Made by a program: the position numbers and the translations under genes. Of a DNA stretch of 64,000 bases, positions 43,977 through 56,231 are shown in pieces (positions within the stretch are counted from its first letter, which is position 1; each line of letters opens with the position of its first letter). The notes below the pieces were generated by a model, which did no database searches, was not told the origin of the DNA, and worked only from the letters and a program-made list of their open reading frames with translations. The stretch comes from Isoetes taiwanensis (taxonomy: Eukaryota > Streptophyta > Lycopodiopsida > Isoetales > Isoetaceae), in contig JAJEKV010000020.1 in the NCBI GenBank assembly GCA_021234155.1, positions 16,855,018 to 16,919,017 on the forward strand, read 5' to 3'.

Positions 43977-45430
43977 CTGTAGGAAAAAATATGCTTGAAT
44001 TTTTTAAAGAGCTTGAGGGCACGTTCCTACATTGTCGGTCCGTGCAGGTATAAAACAGGAAAATATCTGGAGTTGCAAGGTCAGGCTGGTCAAAAGCAAC
44101 AAACTCGGCCATGAACACTGCAGCGAGACCTTCAGAAGTCGATCAAAACATAAAGGTCGGCCATGGGAGCAGAGTTGCTAAGACCGATCAAGAACATTGC
44201 TGCAAAACATTAGTTAGCAAACCAAAAAACAATCCAATGAAGAAGCCATAGATCGGTTTGTTTAGAAAGAGCAGAACCCAATGGTGCAAGTATGACTTAA
44301 GGCGGCTAAAATACAACTGCAACTCTGTTACGTGGGAAGGGAGAAAATCTGTTATATGCATTAAAGAAATACTGTCACAGCTATGGCCTACAAGAACCAC
44401 CTGCCGTTTTCAAAATGCCACAGAGAATATAGAGGCGAGCTCAACCGAAGAATCTTAGTTCTTCGACCGGCCTATGGGTTCTCATGCAGCAAGAAGCTAA
44501 GCAAGCATTCAAAATCTTCTGTTTGGCTTTCTCCGCCTAATTCTAGCAGCTTTGTACTCGCCATAGCTCCACTGTTTGGTGCTAATGCCCCCTCACAGCC
44601 TTCACGCGTAATGACCAGTAGGTTTAAATTACGCCATTATTATCCAAGAATTATAATGCAAAATATGTGTGCAAACATTGGGGAGCGGCGCCGCTTTTCC
44701 TGTTTCTTGTATACCGCTTCCCTTCCCCTGTTCGAGTGCCTATGCGACATGCAAATCTTCGGGCCATGTGCCCACATAGAGCTTTTCAGCCCATGTGCCC
44801 ACACAGAGCTCATGCGCCCAGACAGAGCTCAATCTCAAGCTCTCATAGAGCTCAATGCTGAGCTCAATACTACTGCTTTTTACATGAATCAGGTAGGTTG
44901 TGGGCTTGTTTTGATGTTTTGCTTCCTCTGTACAAGCTGGGGACCTGTAATAGCTAATGATCGCCGATTCAGGTACTTTTTAATGGAGCCTCTTTTTAAC
45001 ACAATGCAGCCGCTTCTTGATCTTGGAAGATCACATAAACCAACCACCTTTTTCAAGATTTAACAAAGAAATCTCATCTGACCAGCTTCCATTCACGCAA
45101 AGAATCTGTCGGATCAAAGCAAAGGAGTGGGAATTTAAACCCACTGATCACTACTCCTGTAATTGTCGTGGTTCAGGCCATTCTGCCTGTAAAGGGCTCC
45201 AGTGGTGCCGCCAGATCGTGCGCCGCCTCGTCTGGTGGCGCTGCCAGAGCCTTTTACAGTGCAGAATGTCCCTCCTCATGTCAATTACCTAGTACATAAT
45301 ACATGTGGCCTGCAAAGCAGGTATCCTCGGCTCCCATTCTATCATGGCCATCCTCCCAGAATATCCCATCACATATACTCAATAAGACTAATTCACGCCT
45401 TCAAAACGTCATTTCCCCCCTCCACAACAA
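43977..45430. other. intergenic, upstream of the SAP-like gene
   Basis: ORFs up to 226 codons (44383-45063) have no domain and odd composition. A short repeat of gcccacacagagct and agagctcaat lies at 44765-44870. Part of the region may be promoter of the downstream gene. Confidence 0.35.
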
Positions 45431-45450
45431 GGGTTGCCCATGGGCAACCC
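45431..45450. promoter_or_regulatory. perfect 20-bp palindrome upstream of the SAP-like gene
   Basis: GGGTTGCCCATGGGCAACCC equals its own complement. It lies about 250 bp before the start codon and 17 bp before a TATATA at 45467-45472. The place would suit a binding site for a dimeric factor. Function is inferred. Confidence 0.45.
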
Positions 45451-45466
45451 AAAAATCAAACTACGT

Positions 45467-45472
45467 TATATA
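45467..45472 (+). promoter_or_regulatory. possible TATA box
   Basis: TATATA followed by a G-rich stretch, 227 bp upstream of the ATG. Spacing fits a short 5' UTR. Confidence 0.3.
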
Positions 45473-45698
45473 GGTTTGGGGGGGTATTTACCAATAATGC
45501 ATGTCGTTTTTGTTTTTTGGGATGGCACTTTGGAGATTCTAAAAATTAGGGTAGGGATATGAAACTAGCCAGGATTTAAAATTTAATGATCTCCTCGTAC
45601 CCCCGCCTCCGCCTCAACGGTAAAATTTGAACCGAGGCTTATATTCCTTTAGAAGGCTACGCTAGTTGGAGAGGTCCTCCTGCTCGGCGCTTCTGAAA

Positions 45699-48600
45699 AT
45701 GGCGAGGATTGCAAACGGTTTGGACTATCATACTTTGCCCCGAAGGAAACTACAACTGCTTTGTAAAAAGCACGGCATTCCGGCAAACAAGACCAATCTA
45801 TATATGATTGAAGCTCTCTCTAGTCTGGACAAGGTAAGATTTGGGTCATCTTTTGTAAAAGAGTCTAGATGTTAGACAAAAGATATGAATTTATGTCATA
45901 TGCATTGTTTTTTTAGGAAAAACTTGATGAACCGAGTCACGAAGGAGGGACCAAATTAGAAACTGCGCATAAAGAAGGCGATAATAAGATACGAGAATCA
46001 CAGAGATGCAATGCAGGAGATGGTGCTCAGCTGCCAGTACAATCGACAGAATCCGGTGGAACGGTTGGGCAATTCCTTACTGAGGTAAAGGTATCCCATG
46101 AAGGAAGGTTCATAAGCAATTATAACGCTCTGATGCATTGCTTCTCTGCAGAGTATTGGTCCTATACCGTATGGTCTACAAGTTGGTATAGGAGAGGCTA
46201 AACAAATCGAGGGACCTGGAAGTTCAGGCAGCTTTCTACGTGCAGTTGTAACAAGTGGTGTATGTGTAAGTCTTGAAGATCTTGGGACTAAACTAGGCGC
46301 AGACATTATAGAACATCTTCAACATTTGGAATTTAAGGAAACAGATGTTTCTATACCGGAAGATGCAAAAGATTGTGCTTTGGCATTAAAGGATGATAAT
46401 CATACATTACCTTCTAATCCTCCTCAAAGCCTTCAATTTAAGGATACATTTGCCTCCCAAGTCAAAGGTGAAACTAATGTCTCCGTCCCTTTTGAAGGAC
46501 TTGAAACTCAAGACAATGGGGGAAGAATGTTGCAGTTGCATGGTGATAGCAGCAACAGCACACTTGAAGTCCTTGAAATTCAAGTAAATGGCAACAACAT
46601 TTCTCAATTGGATGATGACATTGCAGCTATTCAAGACCCCAAGATTGAGGATACATCACAGGTTATCAAGGAAGAGGTTATTAAAATTGAGGACGCCTTT
46701 GTCTCACAAGTCGAAAGCAAAACCAAGGTCTCTATCTTTTTTGACGGACTTGAAACTCAAGGCAATGAGGAGAGAATTTTGCAGTTGCACGTTAATAACA
46801 GTAACAGCATGGTCTGTACACCGCTTGACGTCCTTGACGTTCAAGTAAATGGCAAAATAGTTTCTCAATCAGATGGTGTCAAGAATTTTGCAGCTAATCG
46901 AGACCCCAAAATTGAGGATGCATCACAAGTTGTCAGAGAGGAGGATCTCTCTATATCTGCTGCAGATCTTGAATTGGGGGATCCAGATGCCATTATATCA
47001 CCAGCTAAGAGAAACTGGAATGTGCCTACATCTCTCGAGGATCATCAAAGTCCAAACAACACACAAGACTTAGCCAGTGACAGCTATCTATCACCCCCAA
47101 AGATCAACTCATCACATGTACTTCATGAAGATTTGGAGTTTAAAGGTGCACCTGTCACTGCCGAACGAATGCAAAACTCATCTAATGCTCAAAACGTCAT
47201 GTCGAATGAGGATGATTTTGGACTACCAAGAAGTCAATGTTCTCAAGTGAGTTCAAAGCTTATTATGGTCATTATATCTTGTGCTTTCTAGTTCTTTACA
47301 AGTATGTTTCTGAATTGGAGTTTTGACTCACTGTCTTGTGAAATTCTATGAAGATCTCTGTCGAGATGAGTTTTCAAGAGACACCACCTTTAGAAGACCT
47401 TAGACAGGTATGTCTACATTCTCGTTTGCAGAGTATCAACCTTATTCTCATACTTATAAATTGTATAATGTGATTTTTTCTTCATTGTTGTGAATCAGAT
47501 TTCGAGTTTCCACATTGAGCAAAGTCTTTCAGTTCAACAATCTCAATTTCAAAGTATCACAAGTTCGGGCCACTGCCAGCAAGGCAACAGTTATATACAT
47601 GATGAGAAGCAGGTTGACTGGATTGTCTTGTTATTTTGTTCACTTCTTATGGATGCATTTTCTTTTAGCATGTTTTTATATTTTACTCTACCAGGTTGCA
47701 AGTTGTAAATTAGACCTCAAAGATGTGCCCAAGGATGTGGATGTTTCTGCACTATCCTATAATTCAGATGCAGTAGCTGTTTGTTTGCAAGAACCATTAA
47801 ACCAACTTCCAACCCTTTGTATACCTCATTGTAATAACCTTGAAGATAGTATCACAAGCCGACATACGAACGCAAGACAGGATGTAAGGCATAATTTGTG
47901 TAAATCAGAATTTATTCCCTTAATATATATTCTAATTAAAAACTTATTGCAGATTTATGAAGATATGGTTAATGTACCAGCATTTTCAGAAGAAAAGCGC
48001 ATTGATACGGACATGGAAACGTCCGATGTCTCCGAAATAAGTGTTTGCTCTGCAGAAATACATTTTGGAATTATTGTTCCTCCACCATCGGATGGTCTGT
48101 TTCTAGATAATGTCTCTAGTAACGCTTCAGAAGGAATTGACACTGATACCTGTCCTATGGTTCATGAGACAAAGTGCATAATACCTAGCGAGGTAATGGA
48201 ATATTTTTTTATTGCTTTGCACCAACAATTAATTGAATGCTTATTTTATGCATGGTATAGGCCAATTCAATCGTTCTGCAGCCCTTGGGCCCATTGCTTT
48301 CCTCTTAATTTCGATTTATTTTTAAAGGCTGTAGGAATCTACAGGTTGCCCATATAAATAAGTTGTATTTTAATGTACAGGCTTGGAGTCGGCAAGAAAC
48401 TTCACATGGTAGTAAAAGGTGCGCAAAAATTTTGAGTAATATTACAAGTATATGAATGCCAGGCTGATAGTCTTGGCTGATAGCTTTTGCTTTTACTGCA
48501 GGGTAAAAGGTGTATCAGATTTGCAAAAAGTCTGTGTATATAATAGGTCGTCTCATTTGAAAGATGCATGGCATCAAGTAAAGTTGAATGCAAAGCACAA

Positions 48601-49366
48601 ACAGCATTATAAAAGAACTCCATTCGTTAGAGCAACTTGGCTCAGCAGAAGTTTGATGAAGGGAAGAGATAAACGTGCACTGCTGCTTAAACAAAGGCGC
48701 ACAAACACTACACTCAATAACACTAGTTGCTCATATATGGAGACTTCTGATTACTTCCCTGATGCTTCTCCTTTGAATTCATGCACTTATGAGCCAGTTC
48801 GTGCCATACCAGAGACTGTTAGAAGATATTCATGTTCATCCATGGAAAATCTCAATGTGCCATATTCACCATCATATGAACAGCAGGCAAAACAACTGTT
48901 TATCTTTGGAAGAAAGAGATTTATAGAGAGGGCCATGAGAGAGGCCGCTAGAAGGAAACAAGAAAGACTAGGCGTGGCACCAAACCTAAGTGCAAGTCCA
49001 ATGAAGATAGCTTCAGCTGCTCAAAATGCGCATTTAGAATGTTCTGAACAGAACAAGAAAACCAGGATCAACTTATATGGGGCAAAAACTAGCGAAATAC
49101 AAAAGAGACATCAGGAGCAGTTTAAGACCCCCCTGAAGGGTAAGTCTTTTCAAAAGGCAAGAAAGATGGCATCCCAACTCGCATCAGGTCAGCGAGAACA
49201 AGTTTTGAGAGCTAGAAGGGGAATATTGGCTTCAGAAAATAAAGCTGGCGATTGCCATGTAAGTGGATGGACACTCATATCCTTTTTTTGGTATATGATA
49301 TCATATTAACACATGTTTTTCTTAATACTTGTGTAGATGCGTGGAGGCACATTCCAAAACTCATGA
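45699..49366 (+). CDS. plant nuclear-type protein with SAP-like N-terminus, about 939 aa, ten exons
   Basis: Exons 45699-45833, 45917-46084, 46152-47246, 47354-47407, 47499-47612, 47695-47883, 47953-48192, 48381-48418, 48502-49258, 49337-49366. All joins use GT-AG and keep one open frame; exon 5 ends at a weak donor (cag|gttgac). Residues 6-30 read NGLDYHTLPRRKLQLLCKKH then GIPAN, a SAP-like helix pair seen at the start of many plant proteins and expected to bind DNA. Exon 3 (residues 102-466) is acidic and disordered, and holds a tandem duplication of about 80 residues. Exon 9 is rich in Arg/Lys: TPFVRATWLSRSLMKGRDKR, FGRKRFIERAMREAARRKQE, FQKARKMASQLASGQREQ and VLRARRG. This suits a nucleic-acid or microtubule-binding region. 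No enzyme motif. No family name can be given. The last exon is short (MRGGTFQNS) and other 3' splicing is possible. Confidence 0.85.
46438..46947 (+). repeat. intragenic tandem duplication in exon 3 (about 80-88 codons per copy)
   Basis: Copy 1 (46438-46680) and copy 2 (46681-46947) share FxSQV, (N/K)VS(V/I)xF(E/D)GLETQ, R(M/I)LQLH, NSNS/SNS, VLx(I/V)QVNG, DPKIED(T/A)SQV and (K/R)EE in the same order. Copy 2 has a few extra residues (CTPLDVLD). Confidence 0.85.
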
Positions 49367-52060
49367 GGGAATGTCATTTACGCCAGTTTTTTTCCCAGGG
49401 CTTTTTACTTCATCTCTGTCCATATAACCCAAAAGGGAATAAACAACATGCTTGGTCAATCCAATCCGCATGAAATAAATTTACGTTTTCTGCTGTGTTA
49501 TTCACAGACAAAGGACCACTGGTCCTCCGCCCTTGAATTCAGGGCTGGGAAAAAGTGCACAGCAAGCAGTTTGGAAAACCAAAACTGCTTGCTTTTCATT
49601 CAGAGTTTGGAACCAACAGTGGCATTTCTTCGGTCACAGAAGTCTGTCCACCTTATGTACAATTGAACATTTCGTGGATCATTTTTAAATAATGGTAAAG
49701 GCATGCGAATAGAAATGCTTTCAACCTTGCCTATTGTCTAAATTTAAAGCATCCAGTTATGTCTTTGCAGTACGACATTGCTACTCTGTTCCTTTTCTTT
49801 TTTTTAAAACAACATTAACCCAGTTATCCTTTTTAATAATCTGTTGCCTGTTCCTTTGTTTCACAAAAGCTTAGAAGTATAATCATCTTAAATTCTTACA
49901 TATGTATATTTTTTTACTCTTATTTGCTAATTTAAAACATTCTCTATTCGGAACAGCAGAGCTCTAAACAATGTTCTGGCAAATCAATCATAAGTCACGA
50001 ACAAACAGACTTAGATACAATAGTTTCTAATCATTATGCAAGTGACTTTGCAAGTAGTCATTCTTCTTGAGCACCGTGCTATCAATCAGGCACTATCAAT
50101 AATTAATCAGCTGCCCGAAATCTGATTGAAGATTCTTGTACGCCTGAAGCCTGCTACCTCTAGGTAATTTTTGATTTAATTTCATTTTCAGTTCTCTGCT
50201 CCTCGGACGCCTCCTGTTATGAAGCCATTAGTCTAAGGTGATTACAATCGTCGTAGCATGAAACCAAAATTGTGTTGGGCCTGCTTGGGCAGTGGAAAGC
50301 AGGCAGAAGTACTTTAAATCAGTAACTTTAAAATTAGCAGTTTGGGTAGCAATTAAAAATTGTTCCTTACTAATTCTACCCGAAGTTTTAAGATATTCAA
50401 TAGACAGGACCGGTTGGTACCTGTTCTTCAACGAACTAAGCTTCCAGGATCCAAGTTTTTAGCAACTTTACAAAACTAACCTGAAGAGCTTTTATTTAGC
50501 TCTGAAGTAAGAAATAAACATCTTTATATAGCAGAATCTTTAGAATAGGAACAATGCAATCTCTCGAAGGAGACATGCCATTTCTTATTAAATTTTATGA
50601 GTGCCTAATGCAGCAGCTTAAAAGAAAATAATAGTAATAGACACATAAAATTGTGGAATGCATTATGTTTCTTATATTGTCTGCTAGTAAAGGACAGAAA
50701 TGAAGAGAGAACAAGACTTGAATTACCTTCTCGGAAAGGTTCTTGTAAGGGCAGGATGGTGGGACTCGAACTGGTTGCTTGTAATCTTTGCCAAGGAGTG
50801 AAAAAATCTTCCTCTGTGCATTAACTAACATGTTAAAAGCCCAATCATTGCAGCAGAAATGGCAAACGACTCAATTTGATTACCATAATTAGGTCAAGCA
50901 GTCTAGGTATGAGATTGACGATAGGAAGCAGGAAAAAGGGCAATAAACACGCCACACACACCTGCAAAATTACATGCTTATTAATTGTATTGTTGCGCAG
51001 GAAAAATGGCGACCTCTAAACTTACCATCGCTTCGCAGGGCGCTAGCTAGAGCGGCGTTGACAAACACTGCTGATGACAGGGCAACATCTTCCTTCCTTT
51101 TAGGAACTACCGTCACGCAGCATTTTCAATATGGTATAGACACCTGGCATTTTGAAGGTGGTATTTGTACAATACTATACACCACCAATTATAAGCAATT
51201 AATTAAGCTAATAGTTCCATACCACATCAATGATAGATACTGGAATGGAACGGGAATGTCGTTTTCTTTCAAGACAACGGCCACACCATTGACCAAATAT
51301 AGAGCACATGATTTCAAATTTTTACTTGTAGTGCATACATGGAGAATTATTTATGCTCAAGGCACATTAGCTGGTATTCTAGCCTTAATGGAAAGTTCCT
51401 AACAAGTAGGCATTTGGAGACGAGGTGCTCTTCGTTCTCACCAACCTTGAATTCCTGCAACTACCAACGGAGTTGCAAGAGCAGTGGGTTCTTGTTACAG
51501 CCAATAGAATGTGCAAGTCTAGCAGCTAATGTTTTTGAATTGGAAATTGAAGTTCATAAGAGCAGCATTATCACCTTCCATTATTTGGTGTAACTTCTCT
51601 TGATAAATAGAAACTGGGAATCCTGATTTTCTTTGACATGTATTGTTTCCTTTTTTAGTAGCATTTTCAACTAAGCGAATGTTCTTAGATGTTGAAGACT
51701 TGTATTTATTTGGTCTCGTGGCTATTTGGTCCTCCCTCCCTCCCTCCCTCCCCGAGGGATTCAAATAGTGGTGGCATAACATATGTCATCTGCATTCTTG
51801 AAATTGGACCCCCCAAATGGATGCCTACTAAGAAAAATGCCTCCTTATATGATTTTATGTCTATTTAAATTCTATACCCCTAACTTACATGGGAACCTTA
51901 CATATATATACAAGAATGCTGTCAAACTAATATAAATATACATATCAACACACATACAAATCAGGTGAGTGTCTGGAGACATAGTTGGTCCCGCACATCC
52001 ATGACCTCCAGAAGCCGAACTGAAGCCGTGCTTAGTATCACGTGTAGCGGCTGGCCAGGC
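49367..52060. other. 3' flank and intergenic sequence
   Basis: 49500-49660 contains an exon-like open stretch after ttcacag that could be an alternative 3' exon of the SAP-like gene. From 49700 to 52060 no domain was recognised. A (CCCT)n run of about 24 bp lies at 51730-51753. Confidence 0.4.
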
Positions 52061-52480
52061 CTTATTAACAGTCCTGTAGGGTATGGCATTCATCCTCAAT
52101 GACTCCCATATGGCAGCATCGACAGAGCCTGTCCTGTGTAGCTTCCCAATCCATCGCGTTGTCTCAGTTCCGAGATGCCCTTGTGAACCATGGCAATGAG
52201 TTTGCGCCTTTTCATAGGCAGATGGGACGCAGGCAGCGTTGCGGGCCCCATTCCAATGTGGGATTTAGTTGGCACTGGTAATGTGTTGTCTTGATCTGTT
52301 CAAGGGCGCTGGCATCCCAAAGTTTGCTGAGGAACCAAGCATCAAGGTACTGCCTCAAGCTGCGGTGATCTGCTTCTGTTTGTACCTGTATGCACCTGTG
52401 CTCATGCATATTCCATTTGGCGAGCCACGGAGCTAGCTTTTCCTTCCAATAGGCCTTGAGGCACTGTGGTCCCATTGCTA
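52061..52480 (-). pseudogene. LINE C-terminal end with zinc-binding motif
   Basis: Minus-strand reading runs KEKLAPWLAKWNMHEHRC, LRQYLDAWFLSKLWD, then, past an in-frame stop near 52215, EATQDRLCRCCHMGV and IEDECHTLQDC. The CxxC...E-x-x-H-x4-C pattern is the zinc finger at the end of plant LINE ORF2 products. Orientation and order fit the LINE at 54393-57771, from which it would be separated by inserted DNA (52480-54392). Confidence 0.6.
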
Positions 52481-53569
52481 CGGTATAAGCCAGGCTAGGG
52501 AACGAGCATCATCCATAGTGACCACCTTCTAAAAGGATGTGTGGGTTTGCTTTTGAGTGCGCTTCAAGCCCGATAGACGTGAGATTTTCTTTGGAGCTGT
52601 CATAGAATGTACTGCACCTTTTCAAAATTTGATCAGAGAAGTTTCTTATATCATTTCTTTCAATCTCTGCTAGCCCATATGCACGAGCAGTTCATGAGCT
52701 CTCTTGGCTTGAATTGTATAATTTCCAGAATGACTAACATTTTAGATCATTTTTATTCTAGTTTTATCAGGGTAGCCCTTAAGCCCAAATTTTTATAGGT
52801 GTAATTTAGAATGTGAGGCGAATCTTAGCTTTTTTCGATTAGTTATGTTGGCGATTTTGTTTCGAGCTTCAATTTGAGTTGTAGCAACCTTGGCGAATCT
52901 TTCATCCATATATACTTTTTTCTCAAGTAAAATTTGGGTCTACTATATATATATTTGTTATGTACGTATACAGTTTATAAGCGTAATGCTCACATTATGA
53001 ATATACATGTCACCAGACATTGGCATATGATTGTAAATCTCAATAGCTCCACACTAAGGGCTAAACAACAACAAGTACATAAACTTAGCCGAGGCATGAT
53101 TGCATATTATGGTGGGCAAGCACAAATCGATTTGATTTCAGTCATCTTTTTAAGATTGGATAAACAACAGACCAAAAGCAAAAATACTCCAGGATTGCAT
53201 ACCTGGATGTTGGAACCGGATCATGAAATCCATATAACATGCATGGTTTTTTCCCTTTTCTTTTTTTTTTCTTGAAGGTAAACGACAATTCTAAAAAACT
53301 CGAATAGAATTCGTATTAATTATACATGATTTTAGGGGGTGAAGGGGTGATTTTAGAATAATTACCAAGAATAAAATTCACATGGGGGCGAATCCAAGAA
53401 TCTGTCATTTAGTGGTGTAGGCTAATTTATGAGTGGAGGGAGAAAATTTCGTAGACAAGGTGGCGATATTTTATTGGCACCACTCCTAATTGATCCTACT
53501 CAACAATAGTGAAAAAAAATGCAAATGTCCCAAAAAATAGCCTTTTGGCGATATTTCGAGCTTAAGGGC
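52481..53569. other. inserted or intergenic sequence, nothing recognised
   Basis: AT-rich, with ORFs up to 113 codons and no domain. Confidence 0.35.
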
Positions 53570-54392
53570 TACCCTGAGTTTTATCCCTAGTCCCAGTCCA
53601 TCTTCATTTCATGCCCCTGAGCTGCCAACTACTCCAGTTCAAGTGCTATCTCTTGCTCCAGTCTGTGGCCCTAATTTTGTTCTAGCTCCTACTCTAGTTC
53701 CTGCTCCAATTCCAGATTATATTCTAGTTTTTGTTCCCATTCTGGGCCCTAAATCCTGCTCAAGCACCTGCTTCAATGTTTGTTCATTCAAATATTATTT
53801 CAATTTCGGATCTACCACGTACTCAGGCTCCAGTTTCTTCAAAATTTTCTTCTTCCACATTGTAACCTCTGTTCAAATCTTGAAGATATCTCTCCATGTG
53901 TTCATTAAAACTAGTAGGTGGCAGCCAGATTCAATGTGTGATTTTTTAATGAGCTTTGGGAATGTGAAATCTGCTCCAATACTTCCAGATAAATACCAAA
54001 ATTTCTCTAAGTTTCTTGATAAACTTAAAGCTAGCAAGCTTCAATAGTATTCTCCATGTGATTATCTTATTGATCTACAATGCCACAACCTACTACTAGT
54101 TTAGTTGGAGGTTCTTATTGAGGAGAATTTGACTACTGATTTTATTCGGCGTTCTTAGTCACCTAATGGTACATCTATTTTCTTTGCCAAGTTACAAAAG
54201 AGTATCTCTCTACAATTGGTTGTACATTATCGTGATCTCAACAAGATTTATATGCCAAACTGGTATCCACTTTCTTTGATCCCAAGTTAATAAAACATCT
54301 TACATGGTATTCTATCAAGATTGATCTTTATTGTGCGTATAATTTTATTTGGATTTAGGGGATAAATGGAAGACAACATTTTATTTGGGTTT
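53570..54392 (+). pseudogene. Ty3/gypsy reverse transcriptase fragment of a different lineage
   Basis: Proline-rich text (53640-53770) is followed by LPDKYQNFSKFLDKLKASKL and the RT start: EENLTTDFIRRS, SPNGTSIFFAKLQK, then YRDLNKIYMPNWYPLSLI, a broken motif A (KIDLYCAY in one frame) and GDKWKTTF. The pattern I(E/N)ENLxTGFIRxSxSPxGxxxxF with (V)D(F/Y)RxLNKI resembles the Ty3/gypsy type common in fungi, not the plant pair elsewhere in this window. It has many stops and ends where the LINE begins. Confidence 0.65.
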
Positions 54393-54394
54393 GG

Positions 54395-55600
54395 GAGAAT
54401 CATCTTCACCATTCAGGAGTCTCCAAATGGACTTTGAAATAAGGACTTTGCTCTGCAGTAAGAAGTCCATCATACCCAGACCACCTGCCCATTTGGGAAG
54501 GATGCACTTCGACCACGCCACCTTAATCACAACACCTTCCTCAGTACCTGCCCATATAAAGTTTCAAACTATTGCAATGAGCTCACGTACTTTGTTCTGC
54601 GGGGCTAGCAGTATGGATGCCATATAAACATAGGTACTACTAAGGACTGACTTGGCCACTGTAATGCGACCCGCAAGAGACAACTTTGCGGTGGACCACC
54701 AGAACAAGTGCTTCTCCAAACCCTTAATGATCTCCTCCCATGCAGCTCCCATAGTAACATGGATGCCAACTGGAATCCCCAACAACTTGATGGCCTGTCC
54801 ATGCGCAAGTAATTTCCATGGATAATCATGAACACACGCCGGAGTCGGAGTATCCGATGTCCATAAAGCTGTACACTTCTGCCACCCCATAAGGACACTA
54901 GAAGCCAGTGAAAAAGTGTCAAAGAGCAATTTGGCAGCTGCAAGATTCTCGACATTAGCGACTAGAAAGAGGAACGGATCATCTGCATATTGATTGCAAA
55001 CCTCCTGTGTGCCATCCTCCATTGCAAAACCATGGAGAAGTCCCTCTGTGGTTGCGATGGTGAATAACAGTGATAAAGCCTCTGTGACAATTGTGAAAAG
55101 TAGTGGTGCTAAAGGGCATCCCTGGCAAATATCACGACCGAGTGAGAAGGCATCTGGCGGCTCACCATGGAACATAACAGTCGCCCGAGCAGAGACATGC
55201 AGCTTCATAACATCTGATGTGAATTGTTCCCCAAATCCCAGTCTTAGCATACATCTACGTATGAATTTCCAGCTAACACAATCATAAGCCTTTGCAAAAT
55301 CAAGCTTAAGGTATACAACTGGAAGGTTTTGCTTACGTGCCCAATAAATTCCTTCGTAAGCAGCAGCAACATTGTTCAGAATGCATCGTTTTGGAAGAAA
55401 ACCTGATTGAGCTGTTGAGATGGACTCTGCCAAGATGTCTTTCACCTGCTCTGCAAAAGCCTTGGTAAAGATCTTATATACAGATGACAATAAGGTGATG
55501 GGCCGCTAGTCTGAAATAGTCTGAGGATCCTTGATCTTGAGGATGAGTGAGATGGCACCTGTGTTTAGAATTCTATCCAAAGCAGTGGACCGCCGAAAGT
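54395..55600 (-). pseudogene. LINE reverse transcriptase domain
   Basis: Reading from 55600: ALDRILNTGAISLILKIKD, a TAG in place of Trp before RPI, then VYKIFTKAFAEQVKDILAES, GFLPKRCILNN, VYLKLDFAKAYDCV (motif A with catalytic Asp), GCPLAPLLFTI (motif B) and QYADDPFLF (catalytic YADD). After a TGA (54561-54563) the same frame continues with NFIWAGTE, AWSKCILPKWAGGLGMMDFL and SIWRLLNGEDDSP, the post-RT block typical of plant LINEs. Catalytic residues are intact but two or more stops disable it. Confidence 0.85.
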
Positions 55601-55611
55601 CACAGAAAGCA

Positions 55612-56222
55612 TCATACACATCTGGCTCCAGCCATTCCCAATAACTCCTGGAAGAACTCAATTGATAAACCATCCAAACCTGGGCATTTGCCTCTTTTCA
55701 GTTCAAAGACTGCCGAACCTAAATCATCAGCTGTTATAGCCGCCTCTATTGACACGTGCTGCTCGTCAGAGATGATGGGGGAAATCCTAGACAAAATAAC
55801 ATCTCGCATTTCTGATTGAAAGGGAAGATATCGGCAAAGAAAGTCTGAAAGTGGCTATGCAGATATTGCTTGATTTCGGTTGGCTCTGTTAGCACCGAAC
55901 CATCCAGCAAAACCAATGAGAACATGGTTGACGTCATGCGAGGCTTCTTAGCTGCATGGAAAAAGAAGCTTGTACAACGGTCTCCATCATGAAACCACTG
56001 CAAACCTGCCTTCATCTTTGCTTGTTGGATTTGCTCCTCCTGCAATGCTTGGATCTTTGCCAAAATATCTCGATCGTGGACACTTGAAAGGAGTCCCTGT
56101 CGAGAATGGAACAAGTCCTGATAGAAGGTATCCAATAAAGCACGACCTGCTGCTGCAGACTCTTGGCCCCACTGTTTGGTAAAGCCTTTGACTGCCGCAA
56201 TTGCATCCACTATGCCAGCCAT
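55612..56222 (-). pseudogene. LINE linker between endonuclease and RT
   Basis: Carries MKAGLQWFHDGDRCTSFFFH, the conserved W-x(2)-(D/E)GDxxTxFFH block found before plant LINE reverse transcriptases, and in the next frame AITADDLGSAVFELKRGKCP followed by GLDGLSIEFFQEL. There is one frameshift near 55800. Confidence 0.85.
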
Positions 56223-56231
56223 GCCTCGACG

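Noticed and set aside
44383-45063. 226-codon plus-strand ORF
   Set aside because: No domain, odd composition, includes short repeats; not supported as a gene.
55547-55819. Plus-strand ORF over the LINE
   Set aside because: Shadow of the LINE linker and RT on the minus strand.
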